64,000 nt of DNA from Oxalobacteraceae bacterium OTU3CAMAD1. GTDB lineage: Bacteria; Pseudomonadota; Gammaproteobacteria; Burkholderiales; Burkholderiaceae_D. Below are positions 45,340-54,667 of the stretch, piece by piece. Within the stretch, counting starts at the first letter, position 1; every line of letters starts with the position of its first letter. The DNA lies in the NCBI GenBank assembly GCA_024123915.1, contig CP099650.1, forward strand, positions 6,138,001 to 6,202,000, read 5' to 3'. Both the position numbers and the translations under genes were made by a program. The notes beneath the pieces are model-generated. The model was not told where the DNA came from. It saw only the letters and a list, made by a program, of their open reading frames with translations, and did no database searches.

Positions 45340-48300
45340 CAGAACGTCGTCCGCAACGACAAGGTGTATGCCGCGCCGGGCTTGTACTCGTCGGCCACCG
45401 CGTTGCTGAACTGCGTGTAGGTGCGGCTGATCGCCTTGTTCGCGTTCCACACGCTCAACGTCAGATCGGTGTTGTAGCGGAAATTGAACAGCTGCTTCAG
45501 ATTCGCGCCGACCGACAGATCGACCTGCGAACGCTCCGTCGTGTACGCATAAGCGCCGCCGGGGACAGTCAGGCCGGTGCCGGTGTTGACCACGTGGGCC
45601 GCCGTGTACTGGCGCGCGACACGCACGTTCAGGCCGTTGCGCTCGTAGTACAAAGTCAGGTTGTTGGTGCGCGGCGGCACGCCAGCCACCGGCGGCGCGT
45701 TCCTGGCCTCGTCCTTCTGCTTGGCGTAGGTGAAGTTTGCGGCAAGACCGAAGCCCTTGACCGGCAACATGTCCAGCGGTTGCTGCCAGGTCAGTTCCAC
45801 TCCACGCACCTTGAGCTTGGTGTCGATGTTGTAGGGTTCGGAAATCTCGATCAGATGCTTGTCGCGCCCGCCGCTGGCGTTGACCGACTGCTGTTGCGCG
45901 TCGGTCAGACCGAGCGTGCCGAAGCGCGCATCGAGTTGCGCCAGCGTGTACGTGGTGACGCGCGTCCCCGGCCGGCTGATGATGTCCTTGGCAAAGCCGC
46001 TGACTGAAACGTACGCCTCGCGGGTGATGTAGTACTCCAGTCCCAGATCGAGGTTGTTGGCCTCGAACGGCTTCAGATTGGGATTGGTGAGGTTGCCCTG
46101 GCGCATACCCTGGTCGCCGACCGTCAGCTGGGTCTGGCGCAGCTCGGCGGGGTTGGCGCGCGTCAGCGATTTCGAGCCCGACAGGCGCGCGATGACCGAC
46201 GGCGTGAGGTTATAGGCCATGGTCGCGGACGGCAGCGTATTGCTGTAAGTTGTCGATTCGTATGCCCATACGCTGATATTCTCATAAAAGCCACCGTTGC
46301 GGAGGTTCGCGTTGCGGGGATCGGCGCCCACGCTCACCGCGCCGATGGTTTGCTTGGTGCGCGCGTAGCGCAAACCGGCGTTGTAGCGCAAGGTGCGACC
46401 GAAGATCTGGTTGCGCCCGTTGACTTCGGTGTAAAGCCCGCTGACCGCCTCGCGGATGTAGCCGCCGCTGCCCGTCCCGAAACCTTTGTAGATATTGTCG
46501 CGGAAGTATTGATACTCGGTTGCCTGCGCGAACTTCGGCCAGTCGACGGTGATGAAGCCGTTGGCGGACGGATTGGCGTAATTCCTCACGGCGGCGTTCG
46601 GCACCACCGAGCCCAGATAGGTCAGCGGCGCGGTCATGCCGCTGGTCGAGCCGGTGCCATAGCCGGGATAAGCCGTGGCCGCGTCGGCGATCGGGCCGGG
46701 CGTGCTGCGGCCATCGCAGCCGGGAGTGCGCAGCTGCGTGTTGGGCGCAACGTAGCGCACGCTGACGTTGTTACCACAGGCCACGTTCATCCAGGCGTCG
46801 GCCACCGAGAAACTGCGGTAGCGGCGCTTGATGTCGTCGTAGGCGGCGCCGACTTTGATGTTGAAGTCGTTGTCGCCCCAGCTCAGGTTCAGGCGCGTGC
46901 CGCGCGTGGTGTTGTTGCGCTCGTACAAGTCCATGCGCAGGCCAGACAAGCCCTGGCCGCCCTGGTACCAGCCGAAGTTGGCCGGGTCGTTGATGTCCAG
47001 ATTGGCGCTATAGCTGGGCGGCAGGCCGGGCCGGGTGTTGTCGTAGTTGATCACCGAGTTGGGCGAGCGCGTGGCGAACAGCACCGTCGGCATGTCGCGG
47101 TAGAAGGTGCTGTTGGTGGCGTTGAAGTGGGCGTCGATGGTCAGCTTGTCGGTCGGCCGGAACTCGAAACCGGGATTGACGCTGTGGAACTTGGTCTTCT
47201 CCTCCATAGGCCGGTATTCCAGCGACCAGAAGGTGTTGGCGAAGATCGCCTTGTTGAGCACGCAACCGACGGTGCAATCGCTGCGGTCGAACTCCATGCC
47301 GATCGGAATCACCGTGTTGGCGCGGGTGCCGGCGTTCATCGCCTGGTAGGTCATCTTGTTGCGCTTCTGGGCGGCGACCAGGTCCAGGTAGACGTCCCAC
47401 TTGTCGTTCGGCTGCCACTGCATGCTCAGCACTTCGCCGATGCGCTTGCGCTCGCCCTCGTACACCAGATGGCGGCCCAGCCGGGCCATCAGCGCGTTGT
47501 CGATCTGCTGGATGGTGGCGCCGGGATTGAGCGCGAGCAGCATGGCGCGGTCGATCTGCTTGCCCGGCACCAGGATGGAACGGGCATACTCGGGCAAGTC
47601 GTTCAGCGCCAGGCCCGACGGCACCGTGTCCGGCGTCGATTGCGAACCGCCGCCGGTGCTGTTGGGATTGTCGGCGGCATTGGCCTGGAACGACTTCAGC
47701 TGGAAATTGCGCATGTCGACCGACTGGAAGCCGTCGGTCTTGTACTTGGTGTCGCCGAAGGCCACGCCGCCCAGCAGGCCGAACTTGCCCCAGGCGTTGC
47801 TGGTCCAGGTGTTGCTGATCAGGCCGGAGCCGGTCGCGCCCATCTTGCCGTTCTGCTCGCGGTAATTGCCGCTAAGCGTGAACGCCGAGCGGAAGCCGCT
47901 CTTGTCGAACGGCCGCACGCTGCGCATGTTGACGGTGCCGGCGATGCCGCCCTCGATCAGGCTGGCCTGCTGGCTTTTGTAGACGCTGGCGCTGCGGAAC
48001 AACTCGGACGGCAGGAAGTCCATGTCGACTTCGCGGTTGGCGCTGATCGAGCCGCCCCAGCTGCCGGCCGACGCCGACGCCATCGGCGCGCCGTTGAGCA
48101 GCACGCGGGTGAAGGCCGAGCCCATGCCGCGGATGGAAATGTTCAGACCCTCGCCGTCGATCTCGGCGCGGCGCACGGTGACGCCCGGCACGCGGGCCAG
48201 CGCGTCGGCGATGTTGGGGTCGGGGAATTTGCCGATGTCTTCGGAGAAGACGGTATCGCTCAGGCCGATATTCTCGCGTTTTTCGTTGGCGGACAGCGCC

Positions 48301-48536
48301 AGCGAGCTGCGGTAACCGTTGACGACCACGGTGGGCCGGACCGGTTGCTGCGGGTCTTTGTCATCGGCCGCCTCGGCGGGGGCCGGAGTCGGAGCCGATG
48401 AGGAGGCCGGCGCGGTGGCCGGTGCCGGAGTGGTCTGCGCATGCGCGCTTGAAATGATGCCTGCGACGAAGGTGGCGGCAATGCGCCCGCCCATACCTGG
48501 TCCGCGCCGTGGCGCGCCGATCAACTTACTGTCCAT
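45339..48536 (-). CDS. TonB-dependent receptor of the GH43 locus
   Basis: The 1065-residue outer-membrane receptor has a signal peptide, a Pro/Ala/Thr-rich spacer, a TonB box region (PTVVVNGYRSSLALSANEKRENIGLSDTV in outline), a plug domain (EDIGKFPDPNIADALARVPGV) and a barrel that ends LSLRTTF. It is of the TonB-Caulobacter type. Together with the coupled GH43 gene it probably takes up a pentose-containing oligosaccharide. ATG 48536 has GAGGAG 8 bases upstream. The divergent region 48537-48890 carries a LacI-like palindrome. Confidence 0.9.
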   Translation of the reverse strand: MDSKLIGAPRRGPGMGGRIAATFVAGIISSAHAQTTPAPATAPASSSAPTPAPAEAADDKDPQQPVRPTVVVNGYRSSLALSANEKRENIGLSDTVFSEDIGKFPDPNIADALARVPGVTVRRAEIDGEGLNISIRGMGSAFTRVLLNGAPMASASAGSWGGSISANREVDMDFLPSELFRSASVYKSQQASLIEGGIAGTVNMRSVRPFDKSGFRSAFTLSGNYREQNGKMGATGSGLISNTWTSNAWGKFGLLGGVAFGDTKYKTDGFQSVDMRNFQLKSFQANAADNPNSTGGGSQSTPDTVPSGLALNDLPEYARSILVPGKQIDRAMLLALNPGATIQQIDNALMARLGRHLVYEGERKRIGEVLSMQWQPNDKWDVYLDLVAAQKRNKMTYQAMNAGTRANTVIPIGMEFDRSDCTVGCVLNKAIFANTFWSLEYRPMEEKTKFHSVNPGFEFRPTDKLTIDAHFNATNSTFYRDMPTVLFATRSPNSVINYDNTRPGLPPSYSANLDINDPANFGWYQGGQGLSGLRMDLYERNNTTRGTRLNLSWGDNDFNIKVGAAYDDIKRRYRSFSVADAWMNVACGNNVSVRYVAPNTQLRTPGCDGRSTPGPIADAATAYPGYGTGSTSGMTAPLTYLGSVVPNAAVRNYANPSANGFITVDWPKFAQATEYQYFRDNIYKGFGTGSGGYIREAVSGLYTEVNGRNQIFGRTLRYNAGLRYARTKQTIGAVSVGADPRNANLRNGGFYENISVWAYESTTYSNTLPSATMAYNLTPSVIARLSGSKSLTRANPAELRQTQLTVGDQGMRQGNLTNPNLKPFEANNLDLGLEYYITREAYVSVSGFAKDIISRPGTRVTTYTLAQLDARFGTLGLTDAQQQSVNASGGRDKHLIEISEPYNIDTKLKVRGVELTWQQPLDMLPVKGFGLAANFTYAKQKDEARNAPPVAGVPPRTNNLTLYYERNGLNVRVARQYTAAHVVNTGTGLTVPGGAYAYTTERSQVDLSVGANLKQLFNFRYNTDLTLSVWNANKAISRTYTQFSNAVADEYKPGAAYTLSLRTTF

Positions 48537-48890
48537 ACTGTCTCCTCTACTCGGCATTGCTGCCTGTGGGCTCCGCGCCTTGGGCGCATTATTTTTTGTT
48601 TTTCCTCTACCAATCCCTATTACTTTAATAGTCTCGTCACCTCCTAACACGAAAAATGTTATACGCAATCATTTTTGGATATTCTGCTTTTATGACAACG
48701 TCGTCAATCGTTTAATTTGGATTAAGTTGCCAAAAAAATACAGTAATCGGGGTGTTTTTCGGCGTATATTCGCGCGCCTGCGATTGCGCAATCATCTCGG
48801 CCGGGCGCAGACGGAACTACGCCGCGGTTTGGACGAGCCGGCGTCGCTGTGACACAATGTGTTGTTTATTCCATCACCTCAGGAGACGCC
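48537..48890. other. Intergenic region between TonB receptor and proline dehydrogenase
   Basis: The 354-base AT-rich region has no gene. It includes the palindrome-like TGACAACGTCGTCA (48693-48706), a minus-strand TATAAC near 48660, and the ribosome site AGGAGA for the downstream gene. Start sites for both divergent promoters should be here. Confidence 0.6.
48693..48706. promoter_or_regulatory. Possible LacI-type operator
   Basis: TGACAACGTCGTCA is an imperfect 14-bp palindrome, identical outside one pair to TGACAACGTTGTCA. That form resembles operators of LacI-family sugar regulators such as the NagR type. It lies about 160 bases upstream of the TonB receptor start. No LacI-family gene is in the window, so a regulator elsewhere would be needed. 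Confidence 0.35.
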
Positions 48891-49874
48891 GTGTCCGCAC
48901 CAACCTTCCCCGCCCAATGGCAAGCCCTCGTCGATCAGGCCGCCACGGCGCTGCGCGCGTTGGCGCTCGACGAATCGGCCAAGGAAAAATTCTGCAACGA
49001 CCCGCTGCTGCGCGCTTACATGCAAAAGGTCTCGCATCGCTACGTGGCGGGACAGACGATCGCGGAGGCGCTGGCGCGCGTCGAAAGCATCATCGCGCAA
49101 GGCCACGCGGCCTCGGTCGAATACATGGGCGAGAGCGTGCGCGACGAAGCCTTCGCGATGGCGGAGACGGAAGTGTTCATGGAGCTGACGCGCGCGGTCG
49201 GCCAGCGCAACCTGAACTGCTCGATCTCGCTGGACCTTTCGCATGTGGGTTCGATGGTGGATCTGGAGCTGGGCTACAGGAACCTGCGCCGCGTGGCGCT
49301 GGCGGCGGCCGAAATCAACCGCGAAGTGATGATCTCGATGGAGGGCGCCGACCGCGCCGACGACATCTACGCCATCTACGCGCGGCTGCACAAGGAGGAC
49401 GGCTTGCACAACGTCGGCATCACGGTGCCGGCCAAGCGCCACCGCACCGCGCGCGACTTGCCGGAATTGATGAAGATTCCCGGCCGCATCCGGCTGGTCA
49501 AAGGCGCGTTCCTGGAATCGGCGGAGATTTCCTACGACCGCAACAGCCCCGAGCTCGCGGCCGCGTATCGCAAATACGCGGGCGAGCTGCTGCTAAGCGG
49601 CCACAAGTGCTCCATCGCCACGCACGACCGCGCGATCCAGGCGGACCTTGGCGAACTGATTCTGAAAGAGCGCGTCGATCCGCGCTGGTACGAATTCGAA
49701 TCGTTGATCGGCCTGGGCGCCGACAACATCGCCGAACTCAAGGCGCGCGGCTTCCCCACCCGCGAATACGTGGTCTTCGGCGAAGAGCATTTCCTCTACG
49801 TGCTCAACCGCATCGCCGAAGAACCGGTGCGGGTGTATCAGGCGATTGTAGATGTGATGGGAACGCCGGCCTGA
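48891..49874 (+). CDS. Proline dehydrogenase (monofunctional, PRODH)
   Basis: The 327-residue enzyme oxidises proline to pyrroline-5-carboxylate with FAD. It has the barrel motifs of the family: LRAYMQKVSHRYVAGQTIAEAL, SISLDLSHVGSMVDLE, RIRLVKGAFLES, SIATHDR and YEFESLIGL. No P5C dehydrogenase domain is attached. GTG 48891 is chosen because AGGAGA lies just upstream; another GTG at 48849 has none. A separate RHH protein that may be PutA begins at 63883. Confidence 0.88.
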   Translation: MSAPTFPAQWQALVDQAATALRALALDESAKEKFCNDPLLRAYMQKVSHRYVAGQTIAEALARVESIIAQGHAASVEYMGESVRDEAFAMAETEVFMELTRAVGQRNLNCSISLDLSHVGSMVDLELGYRNLRRVALAAAEINREVMISMEGADRADDIYAIYARLHKEDGLHNVGITVPAKRHRTARDLPELMKIPGRIRLVKGAFLESAEISYDRNSPELAAAYRKYAGELLLSGHKCSIATHDRAIQADLGELILKERVDPRWYEFESLIGLGADNIAELKARGFPTREYVVFGEEHFLYVLNRIAEEPVRVYQAIVDVMGTPA

Positions 49875-49921
49875 TTCGACGCGTGGGACGGCCATCGCAT
49901 CATGGCAGGAACTCTAGTCCA

Positions 49922-50152
49922 TCAATGAAGGCGGAATTCGACCAGTGGTGAAATGGCCGCTTCGGCCTCGCGTACCGAGCGGGCTGATGGACGCGCGCCG
50001 GCGGCCACGGCCCAGGCCAGGACCCAGTGGCCGGCCGTGATTTCCTCGGCCGCGGTTTTTGCTTGCAGCATGCGAAGGGCAGCCTCGTTCATGCGTTGCA
50101 CGGCATAGGCTTTGCGGGTATTTTTGATGGGGGCGATAACGATGGATTTCAT
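49922..50152 (-). CDS. Small hypothetical protein
   Basis: The 76-residue product has an N-terminal basic segment (SIVIAPIKNTRKAYAVQRMNEAAL) and a central hydrophobic stretch (GHWVLAWAVAAGA). No family is recognised. GAGG precedes ATG 50152. It is convergent with proline dehydrogenase and downstream of repeat copy 4. It may be a cytosolic helical protein. Confidence 0.45.
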   Translation of the reverse strand: MKSIVIAPIKNTRKAYAVQRMNEAALRMLQAKTAAEEITAGHWVLAWAVAAGARPSARSVREAEAAISPLVEFRLH

Positions 50153-50238
50153 GGCAAACCTCACTGTGAACATCCTCGTTTTACGCAACGCGCACGAAAA
50201 TGGATTCAATTCCAGTGAAGAGACCGTTGCCACGGTTC

Positions 50239-50336
50239 CACGTAGGGCGGATTAGGCGGAACGCCGTAATCGGCCATGGATGAGTCGTTAGCGGCGCATC
50301 CATGGCCGATTACGCTGCGCTAATCCGCCCTACGTG
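50239..50336. repeat. Interspersed palindromic repeat, copy 4
   Basis: The 98-bp element begins CACGTAGGGCGGATTA and ends TAATCCGCCCTACGTG, as copy 3. It lies between two minus-strand genes, just downstream of the acyl-CoA dehydrogenase stop at 50375. Confidence 0.85.
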
Positions 50337-50374
50337 TCTCAACGTCAAATTTGACGTCAACGAATGATGCGAGC

Positions 50375-52165
50375 TTAGAACTGGTCCTCGCTCAACGCCA
50401 GCACGCCGGCGCTGCCGTCGATGATCGCGGTGCGCAAGCCCGACGATTGCGACAGGATGTGGTCGGCGAAGAAGCGCGCGGTGGCGATCTTGGCTTTGTA
50501 GAAGCCGGCGTCGCCGTCGTTGGCGTCCAGCTTCTGCTGCGCGATCACCGCTGCACGCGCCATCTGCCAACCACCCAGCACGATGCCGGCCAGCTTCAGG
50601 TACAGCACGCTGCCCGAGAACACGCCCTTGATGTCGCTCTTCATGTTGGCGACGACATACTCCACCACCGCCTCCAGATCCTTGCTGCCAGCCGACAGCT
50701 GCGCCAGGATCGCCTTGAAGTCGGCCGAACCACCTGCGGCCAGCTCCGCTTCCGTCGCGCGCACCTGGGCGATGATGCCCTTGGCGACAGCGCCGCCGTC
50801 GCGCACGGTCTTGCGGCCGACCAGATCGTTGGCCTGGATCGCCGTCGTGCCCTCGTAGATCGTCAAGATCTTCGCATCGCGATAGTGCTGCGCCGCGCCG
50901 GTTTCTTCGATGAAGCCCATGCCGCCATGAACCTGCACGCCATCGCGCGCGACGTCCTGCGACATCTCGGTCGACCAGCCCTTGATGATCGGCACCAGAT
51001 ACTCGTACACCGCCAGATTGGCCTTGCGCGTTTCCGCGTCGGCATGGCTGTGGGCGACATCGCTGATGCCCGCGCCGACGTAGGCCAGCGCGCGCGCCGC
51101 CTCGGTCTGCGAACGCATGTTCATCAACATGCGGCGCACGTCCGGATGATGGATGATCGCCACCGGACCGGCCGAGCCGGCCAGGTCGCGCGACTGAACG
51201 CGGTCCTTGGCGAACGCCACCGCCTTTTGATACGCGCGCTCGGCCAGGCCGATTCCCTGCAGGCCGACACCGAAACGCGCCGCGTTCATCATGATGAACA
51301 TGTATTCCAGGCCGCGATTCTCCTCGCCGACCAGGGTACCGATTGCGCCGCCGTGGTCGCCGAATTGCAGCACGGCGGTCGGGCTGGCCTTGATGCCCAG
51401 CTTGTGTTCGAGCGAGACGCAATGGGCGTCGTTGCGCGCACCGATCGAGCCGTCCGCGTTGACCATAAACTTCGGCACGATGAACAGCGAGATACCCTTG
51501 ACGCCAGCCGGCGCATCCGGCGTGCGCGCCAGCACCAGGTGGACGATGTTCTCGGAAAAATCGTGCTCGCCGTAGGTGATGAAGATCTTGGTGCCGAACA
51601 CCTTGTAGGTGCCGTCGCCCTGCGGCACGGCGCGGGTGCGCACGGCGGCCAGGTCGGAGCCGGCTTGCGGTTCGGTCAGGTTCATGGTGCCGGTCCATTT
51701 GCCCGACACCAGGTTTTCCAGATAGATGGCTTTCTGTTCGTCGCTGCCGGCCGTCAGCAGCGCTTCGATCGCGCCATCCGACAGCAATGGGCACAGCGCG
51801 AACGAGATGCTGCCCGCGTTGAGCATTTCGATGCACGGCGTCGCCAACAGCTTGGGCAAGCCCTGGCCGCCGAACTCCACCGGATGCTGCACACCCTGCC
51901 AGCCGGCCTCGCCGAACGCCTTGAAGGCCTCCTTGAAGCCCTTGGACGTGGTCACCTGGCCATCGTGCCAATAGCTCGGCTCCTTGTCGCTCGGATGGTT
52001 CAACGGCGCGATGACGTTGCTGACGAATTTCGCGTTTTCCTCCAGGATGGCTTCGGCCGTGTCCGGGGTCGCGTCTTCGTTGCCCGGCAGCGCGTTGACG
52101 CCGGCCAGGTCCGCCAGTTCGTTCATGACGAACAGCATGTCTTTCAGGGGTGCTTGATAGGGCAT
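50375..52165 (-). CDS. Acyl-CoA dehydrogenase with C-terminal extension (DmdC-like)
   Basis: The 596-residue flavoprotein is longer than ordinary acyl-CoA dehydrogenases (about 390) because of a C-terminal helical domain typical of the 3-methylmercaptopropionyl-CoA dehydrogenase group. The core shows TMNLTEPQAGSDLAAVRTRA (FAD/substrate loop), VFGTKIFITYGEHDFSENI and GGMGFIEETGAAQHYRDAKILTIYEGTTAIQ with the catalytic Glu. It passes electrons to the EtfAB flavoprotein encoded directly upstream, so the substrate is some acyl-CoA. The etfA stop lies 75 bases away. Confidence 0.88.
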   Translation of the reverse strand: MPYQAPLKDMLFVMNELADLAGVNALPGNEDATPDTAEAILEENAKFVSNVIAPLNHPSDKEPSYWHDGQVTTSKGFKEAFKAFGEAGWQGVQHPVEFGGQGLPKLLATPCIEMLNAGSISFALCPLLSDGAIEALLTAGSDEQKAIYLENLVSGKWTGTMNLTEPQAGSDLAAVRTRAVPQGDGTYKVFGTKIFITYGEHDFSENIVHLVLARTPDAPAGVKGISLFIVPKFMVNADGSIGARNDAHCVSLEHKLGIKASPTAVLQFGDHGGAIGTLVGEENRGLEYMFIMMNAARFGVGLQGIGLAERAYQKAVAFAKDRVQSRDLAGSAGPVAIIHHPDVRRMLMNMRSQTEAARALAYVGAGISDVAHSHADAETRKANLAVYEYLVPIIKGWSTEMSQDVARDGVQVHGGMGFIEETGAAQHYRDAKILTIYEGTTAIQANDLVGRKTVRDGGAVAKGIIAQVRATEAELAAGGSADFKAILAQLSAGSKDLEAVVEYVVANMKSDIKGVFSGSVLYLKLAGIVLGGWQMARAAVIAQQKLDANDGDAGFYKAKIATARFFADHILSQSSGLRTAIIDGSAGVLALSEDQF

Positions 52166-52240
52166 CTTATGTCTCCAAGAAAAAAGCCACGGCAATCCGG
52201 CGGTGCCGGATCAGCGTGGCTCGGGTGCGCTCAGGCTGTA

Positions 52241-53173
52241 TTAGCCCAGTTCTGCGACCAGTTGCGGCACGATTTCGAACAGATCGCCAACGATGCCGTA
52301 GTCGGCCACGGAGAAGATCGGTGCTTCCGGATCTTTATTGATCGCGACGATGGTCTTCGAATCCTTCATGCCGGCCAAGTGCTGGATCGCGCCGGAAATA
52401 CCGACGGCGATGTACAGGGTCGGCGCGACGATCTTGCCGGTCTGGCCCACTTGCCAGTCGTTCGGCACATAGCCGGCGTCGACCGCTGCGCGCGAGGCGC
52501 CCATGGCGGCGTTCAGCTTGTCGGCCAACGGCTCCAGGATCTTGAAGGCGTCGCCCGAACCCATGCCGCGGCCACCGGAAACGATGACTTTGGCGGCGGT
52601 CAGTTCCGGACGGTCCGACTTGGCCAGCTCGCGGCCGACAAAGCTCGACTTGCCCGAATCGCCGACGGCGGTGACGGTCTCGGTCGCGGCCGAACCACCG
52701 GTGGCGGCGGCGGCGTCGAAGCCGGTCGAGCGCACGGTGATGACCTTGATCTTGTCCGACGATTGCACGTAGGCGATGGCGTTACCGGCGTAGATCGGAC
52801 GTTCGAAGGTGTCGGGCGAATCGACTTTGGTGATTTCCGAAATCTGCGCCACGTCCAGCTTGGCGGCCACGCGCGGCAGGATGTTCTTGCCGTAGGCGGT
52901 GGCCGGAGCCAGGATGTGGCTGTACGAGCCGGCCAGCGCCAGCACCTGCTCGGCGACGTTCTCGGCCAGGCCGTCGGCGAAGTGTGCGGCGTCGGCCACG
53001 ATGACTTTCGACACGCCGGCGATTTGCGCGGCTGCTGCGGCTGCGGCGCCGGCGTTGGAACCTGCGACCAGCACGTGCACGTCGCCGCCGCACTGGGCGG
53101 CTGCGGTCACGGTGTGGAGGGTGCTGCCCTTCAGGCTGGCGTTGTCGTGTTCTGCGATGACTAATGCGACCAT
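52241..53173 (-). CDS. etfA: Electron transfer flavoprotein alpha subunit
   Basis: The 310-residue FAD-binding subunit shows [17 protein letters not shown] at the N-terminus and the C-terminal FAD motif [34 protein letters not shown], then [37 protein letters not shown]. It accepts electrons from acyl-CoA dehydrogenase via EtfB. A palindrome stands between etfB and this gene. The order is etfB, etfA, dehydrogenase. Confidence 0.97.
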   Translation of the reverse strand: MVALVIAEHDNASLKGSTLHTVTAAAQCGGDVHVLVAGSNAGAAAAAAAQIAGVSKVIVADAAHFADGLAENVAEQVLALAGSYSHILAPATAYGKNILPRVAAKLDVAQISEITKVDSPDTFERPIYAGNAIAYVQSSDKIKVITVRSTGFDAAAATGGSAATETVTAVGDSGKSSFVGRELAKSDRPELTAAKVIVSGGRGMGSGDAFKILEPLADKLNAAMGASRAAVDAGYVPNDWQVGQTGKIVAPTLYIAVGISGAIQHLAGMKDSKTIVAINKDPEAPIFSVADYGIVGDLFEIVPQLVAELG

Positions 53174-53203
53174 GATTGTTCCTTTGTTTAACCCCGGTAA
53201 GGC

Positions 53204-53231
53204 GGGGTCGTACCCCGAGGGGTACGACCCC
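53204..53231. repeat. GGGGTCGTACCCC inverted repeat between etfB and etfA
   Basis: Two 13-bp arms, GGGGTCGTACCCC and GGGGTACGACCCC, are separated by GA. The same arms form the palindrome at 19639-19668. A second small stem (ACCCCAG/CCTGGGGT) follows at 53228-53248. It may modulate expression between the two subunit genes. Confidence 0.82.
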
Positions 53232-53258
53232 AGGTTTGGCCTGGGGTTGAAAATGTTT

Positions 53259-54008
53259 TTAGATGACTTTGGCTTCGGTGCGCAGTTTTGCGACCAGGGT
53301 GGCGACGTCCGGGACCTTGATGCCGGCCGAGCGCTTGGCAGGCTCGACGACTTTCAGGGTTTTCAGGCGCGGGGTCACATCGACGCCCAGGTCTTCCGGC
53401 TTGGTCACGTCCAGCGGCTTTTTCTTCGCCTTCATGATGTTCGGCAGGGTCACATAGCGCGGCTCGTTCAGGCGCAGGTCGGTGGTGACGATCGCCGGCA
53501 GGGTCAGCGCCAGGGTTTCCAGGCCGCCGTCCACTTCGCGGGTGACGGTCACTTTGCCGTCTTCCAGCACCACTTTCGACGCGAACGTCGCTTGCGGCCA
53601 ACCCAGCAGGGCCGCCAGCATCTGGCCGGTCTGGTTGGAGTCGTCGTCGATCGCCTGCTTGCCCAGGATGATCAGCTGCGGCTGTTCCTTGTCGGCCAGC
53701 GCTTTGAGCAGCTTGGCGACGGCCAGCGGCTCGAGCTCGACCGAAGTCTCGACCAGGATGCCGCGATCAGCACCGATCGCCATGCCGGTACGCAGGGTTT
53801 CCTGGCACTGGGTCACGCCGCACGACACCGCCACCACTTCGGTGACCTTGCCGGCTTCCTTCAGGCGCATCGCCTCTTCCAGCGCGATTTCATCGAAAGG
53901 GTTCATCGACATTTTGACGTTGGCGATATCGACGCCAGTGCCGTCGGACTTGACGCGAACCTTGACGTTATAGTCGACCACGCGTTTGACGGGTACCAAG
54001 ACTTTCAT
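53259..54008 (-). CDS. etfB: Electron transfer flavoprotein beta subunit
   Basis: The 249-residue protein is a typical Etf[47 protein letters not shown] and the AMP-binding segment [31 protein letters not shown]. It forms the ETF heterodimer with EtfA. It is the first gene of the operon, preceded by a 185-base gap (54009-54193) that holds its promoter region. Confidence 0.97.
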   Translation of the reverse strand: MKVLVPVKRVVDYNVKVRVKSDGTGVDIANVKMSMNPFDEIALEEAMRLKEAGKVTEVVAVSCGVTQCQETLRTGMAIGADRGILVETSVELEPLAVAKLLKALADKEQPQLIILGKQAIDDDSNQTGQMLAALLGWPQATFASKVVLEDGKVTVTREVDGGLETLALTLPAIVTTDLRLNEPRYVTLPNIMKAKKKPLDVTKPEDLGVDVTPRLKTLKVVEPAKRSAGIKVPDVATLVAKLRTEAKVI

Positions 54009-54193
54009 AGCTGTGCCTTTGGGAAAATGTATAAATGTTCGGGACTAAATGTGGGCTAGATTATATGAGAAATCCACCGCGCACAAGAAATTAAAGCACG
54101 ATCGTGCGATTTTTCGCTAGTAGGAACCGTCTAAAAATCAGTTTTCCTAGACGGTGGCTCTACAGGGAAGAATGCAACGGGGATGGTTGGCGC

Positions 54194-54451
54194 TTATTTG
54201 CGCTGCATCAAAAAGACGAACTCGCGTCCGGTTTGAACATGGGACAGCAGCGCGTTGCCGGTTTGTTTGGCGAACGCCTGGAAGTCGCGCACAGAACCGG
54301 GGTCGGTTGCCATAATACGCAGCACTTCGCCGCTTTGCAGCTCGGACAAGGCTTTTTTAGCCTTAAGAATCGGCAGCGGGCAATTTAAGCCGCGCGCGTC
54401 GAGTTCTTTATGGAATTCCATGATTTCGTTTTCAAGTATCGTGTCGGTCAT
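54194..54451 (-). CDS. tusA: TusA-family sulfur carrier protein
   Basis: The 85-residue protein has the TusA hallmark LDARGLNCPLPILKAKKAL with the sulfur-carrying cysteine in CPLP, followed by a two-strand, two-helix fold (GEVLRIMATDPGSVRDFQAFAKQTGN). It transfers persulfide sulfur for tRNA 2-thiolation or other pathways. ATG 54451 adds a ten-residue leader before MEFHKELDARG; a start at that second Met is also possible. No tus relay genes are near. Confidence 0.9.
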   Translation of the reverse strand: MTDTILENEIMEFHKELDARGLNCPLPILKAKKALSELQSGEVLRIMATDPGSVRDFQAFAKQTGNALLSHVQTGREFVFLMQRK

Positions 54452-54593
54452 CAAGAACCCGCTGGTTTGTTAAGCACTTTCGCAATACTACTCCAATTTG
54501 GGAAGCTTGACGCGCTGCACCAAAATAGTTCATTGCGCGTTGCAAGTTCGCAACGGGAACTTGCGATTTTACAATAAGTCTGCTTAAACAACA

Positions 54594-54620
54594 GCGGCCC
54601 GCGCTTGACACGCGGGCCGC
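54594..54620 (-). terminator. Probable terminator after alaS
   Basis: A perfect 10-bp stem GCGGCCCGCG-loop-CGCGGGCCGC is followed on the minus strand by TGTTGTTT. It lies about 48 bases after the alaS stop. The T run is short, but the stem is very stable. Confidence 0.6.
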
Positions 54621-54667
54621 TCAGGTGGTGCATTAGCGCCGTGGTTGCAGGCTGATAGCTACCGCGC

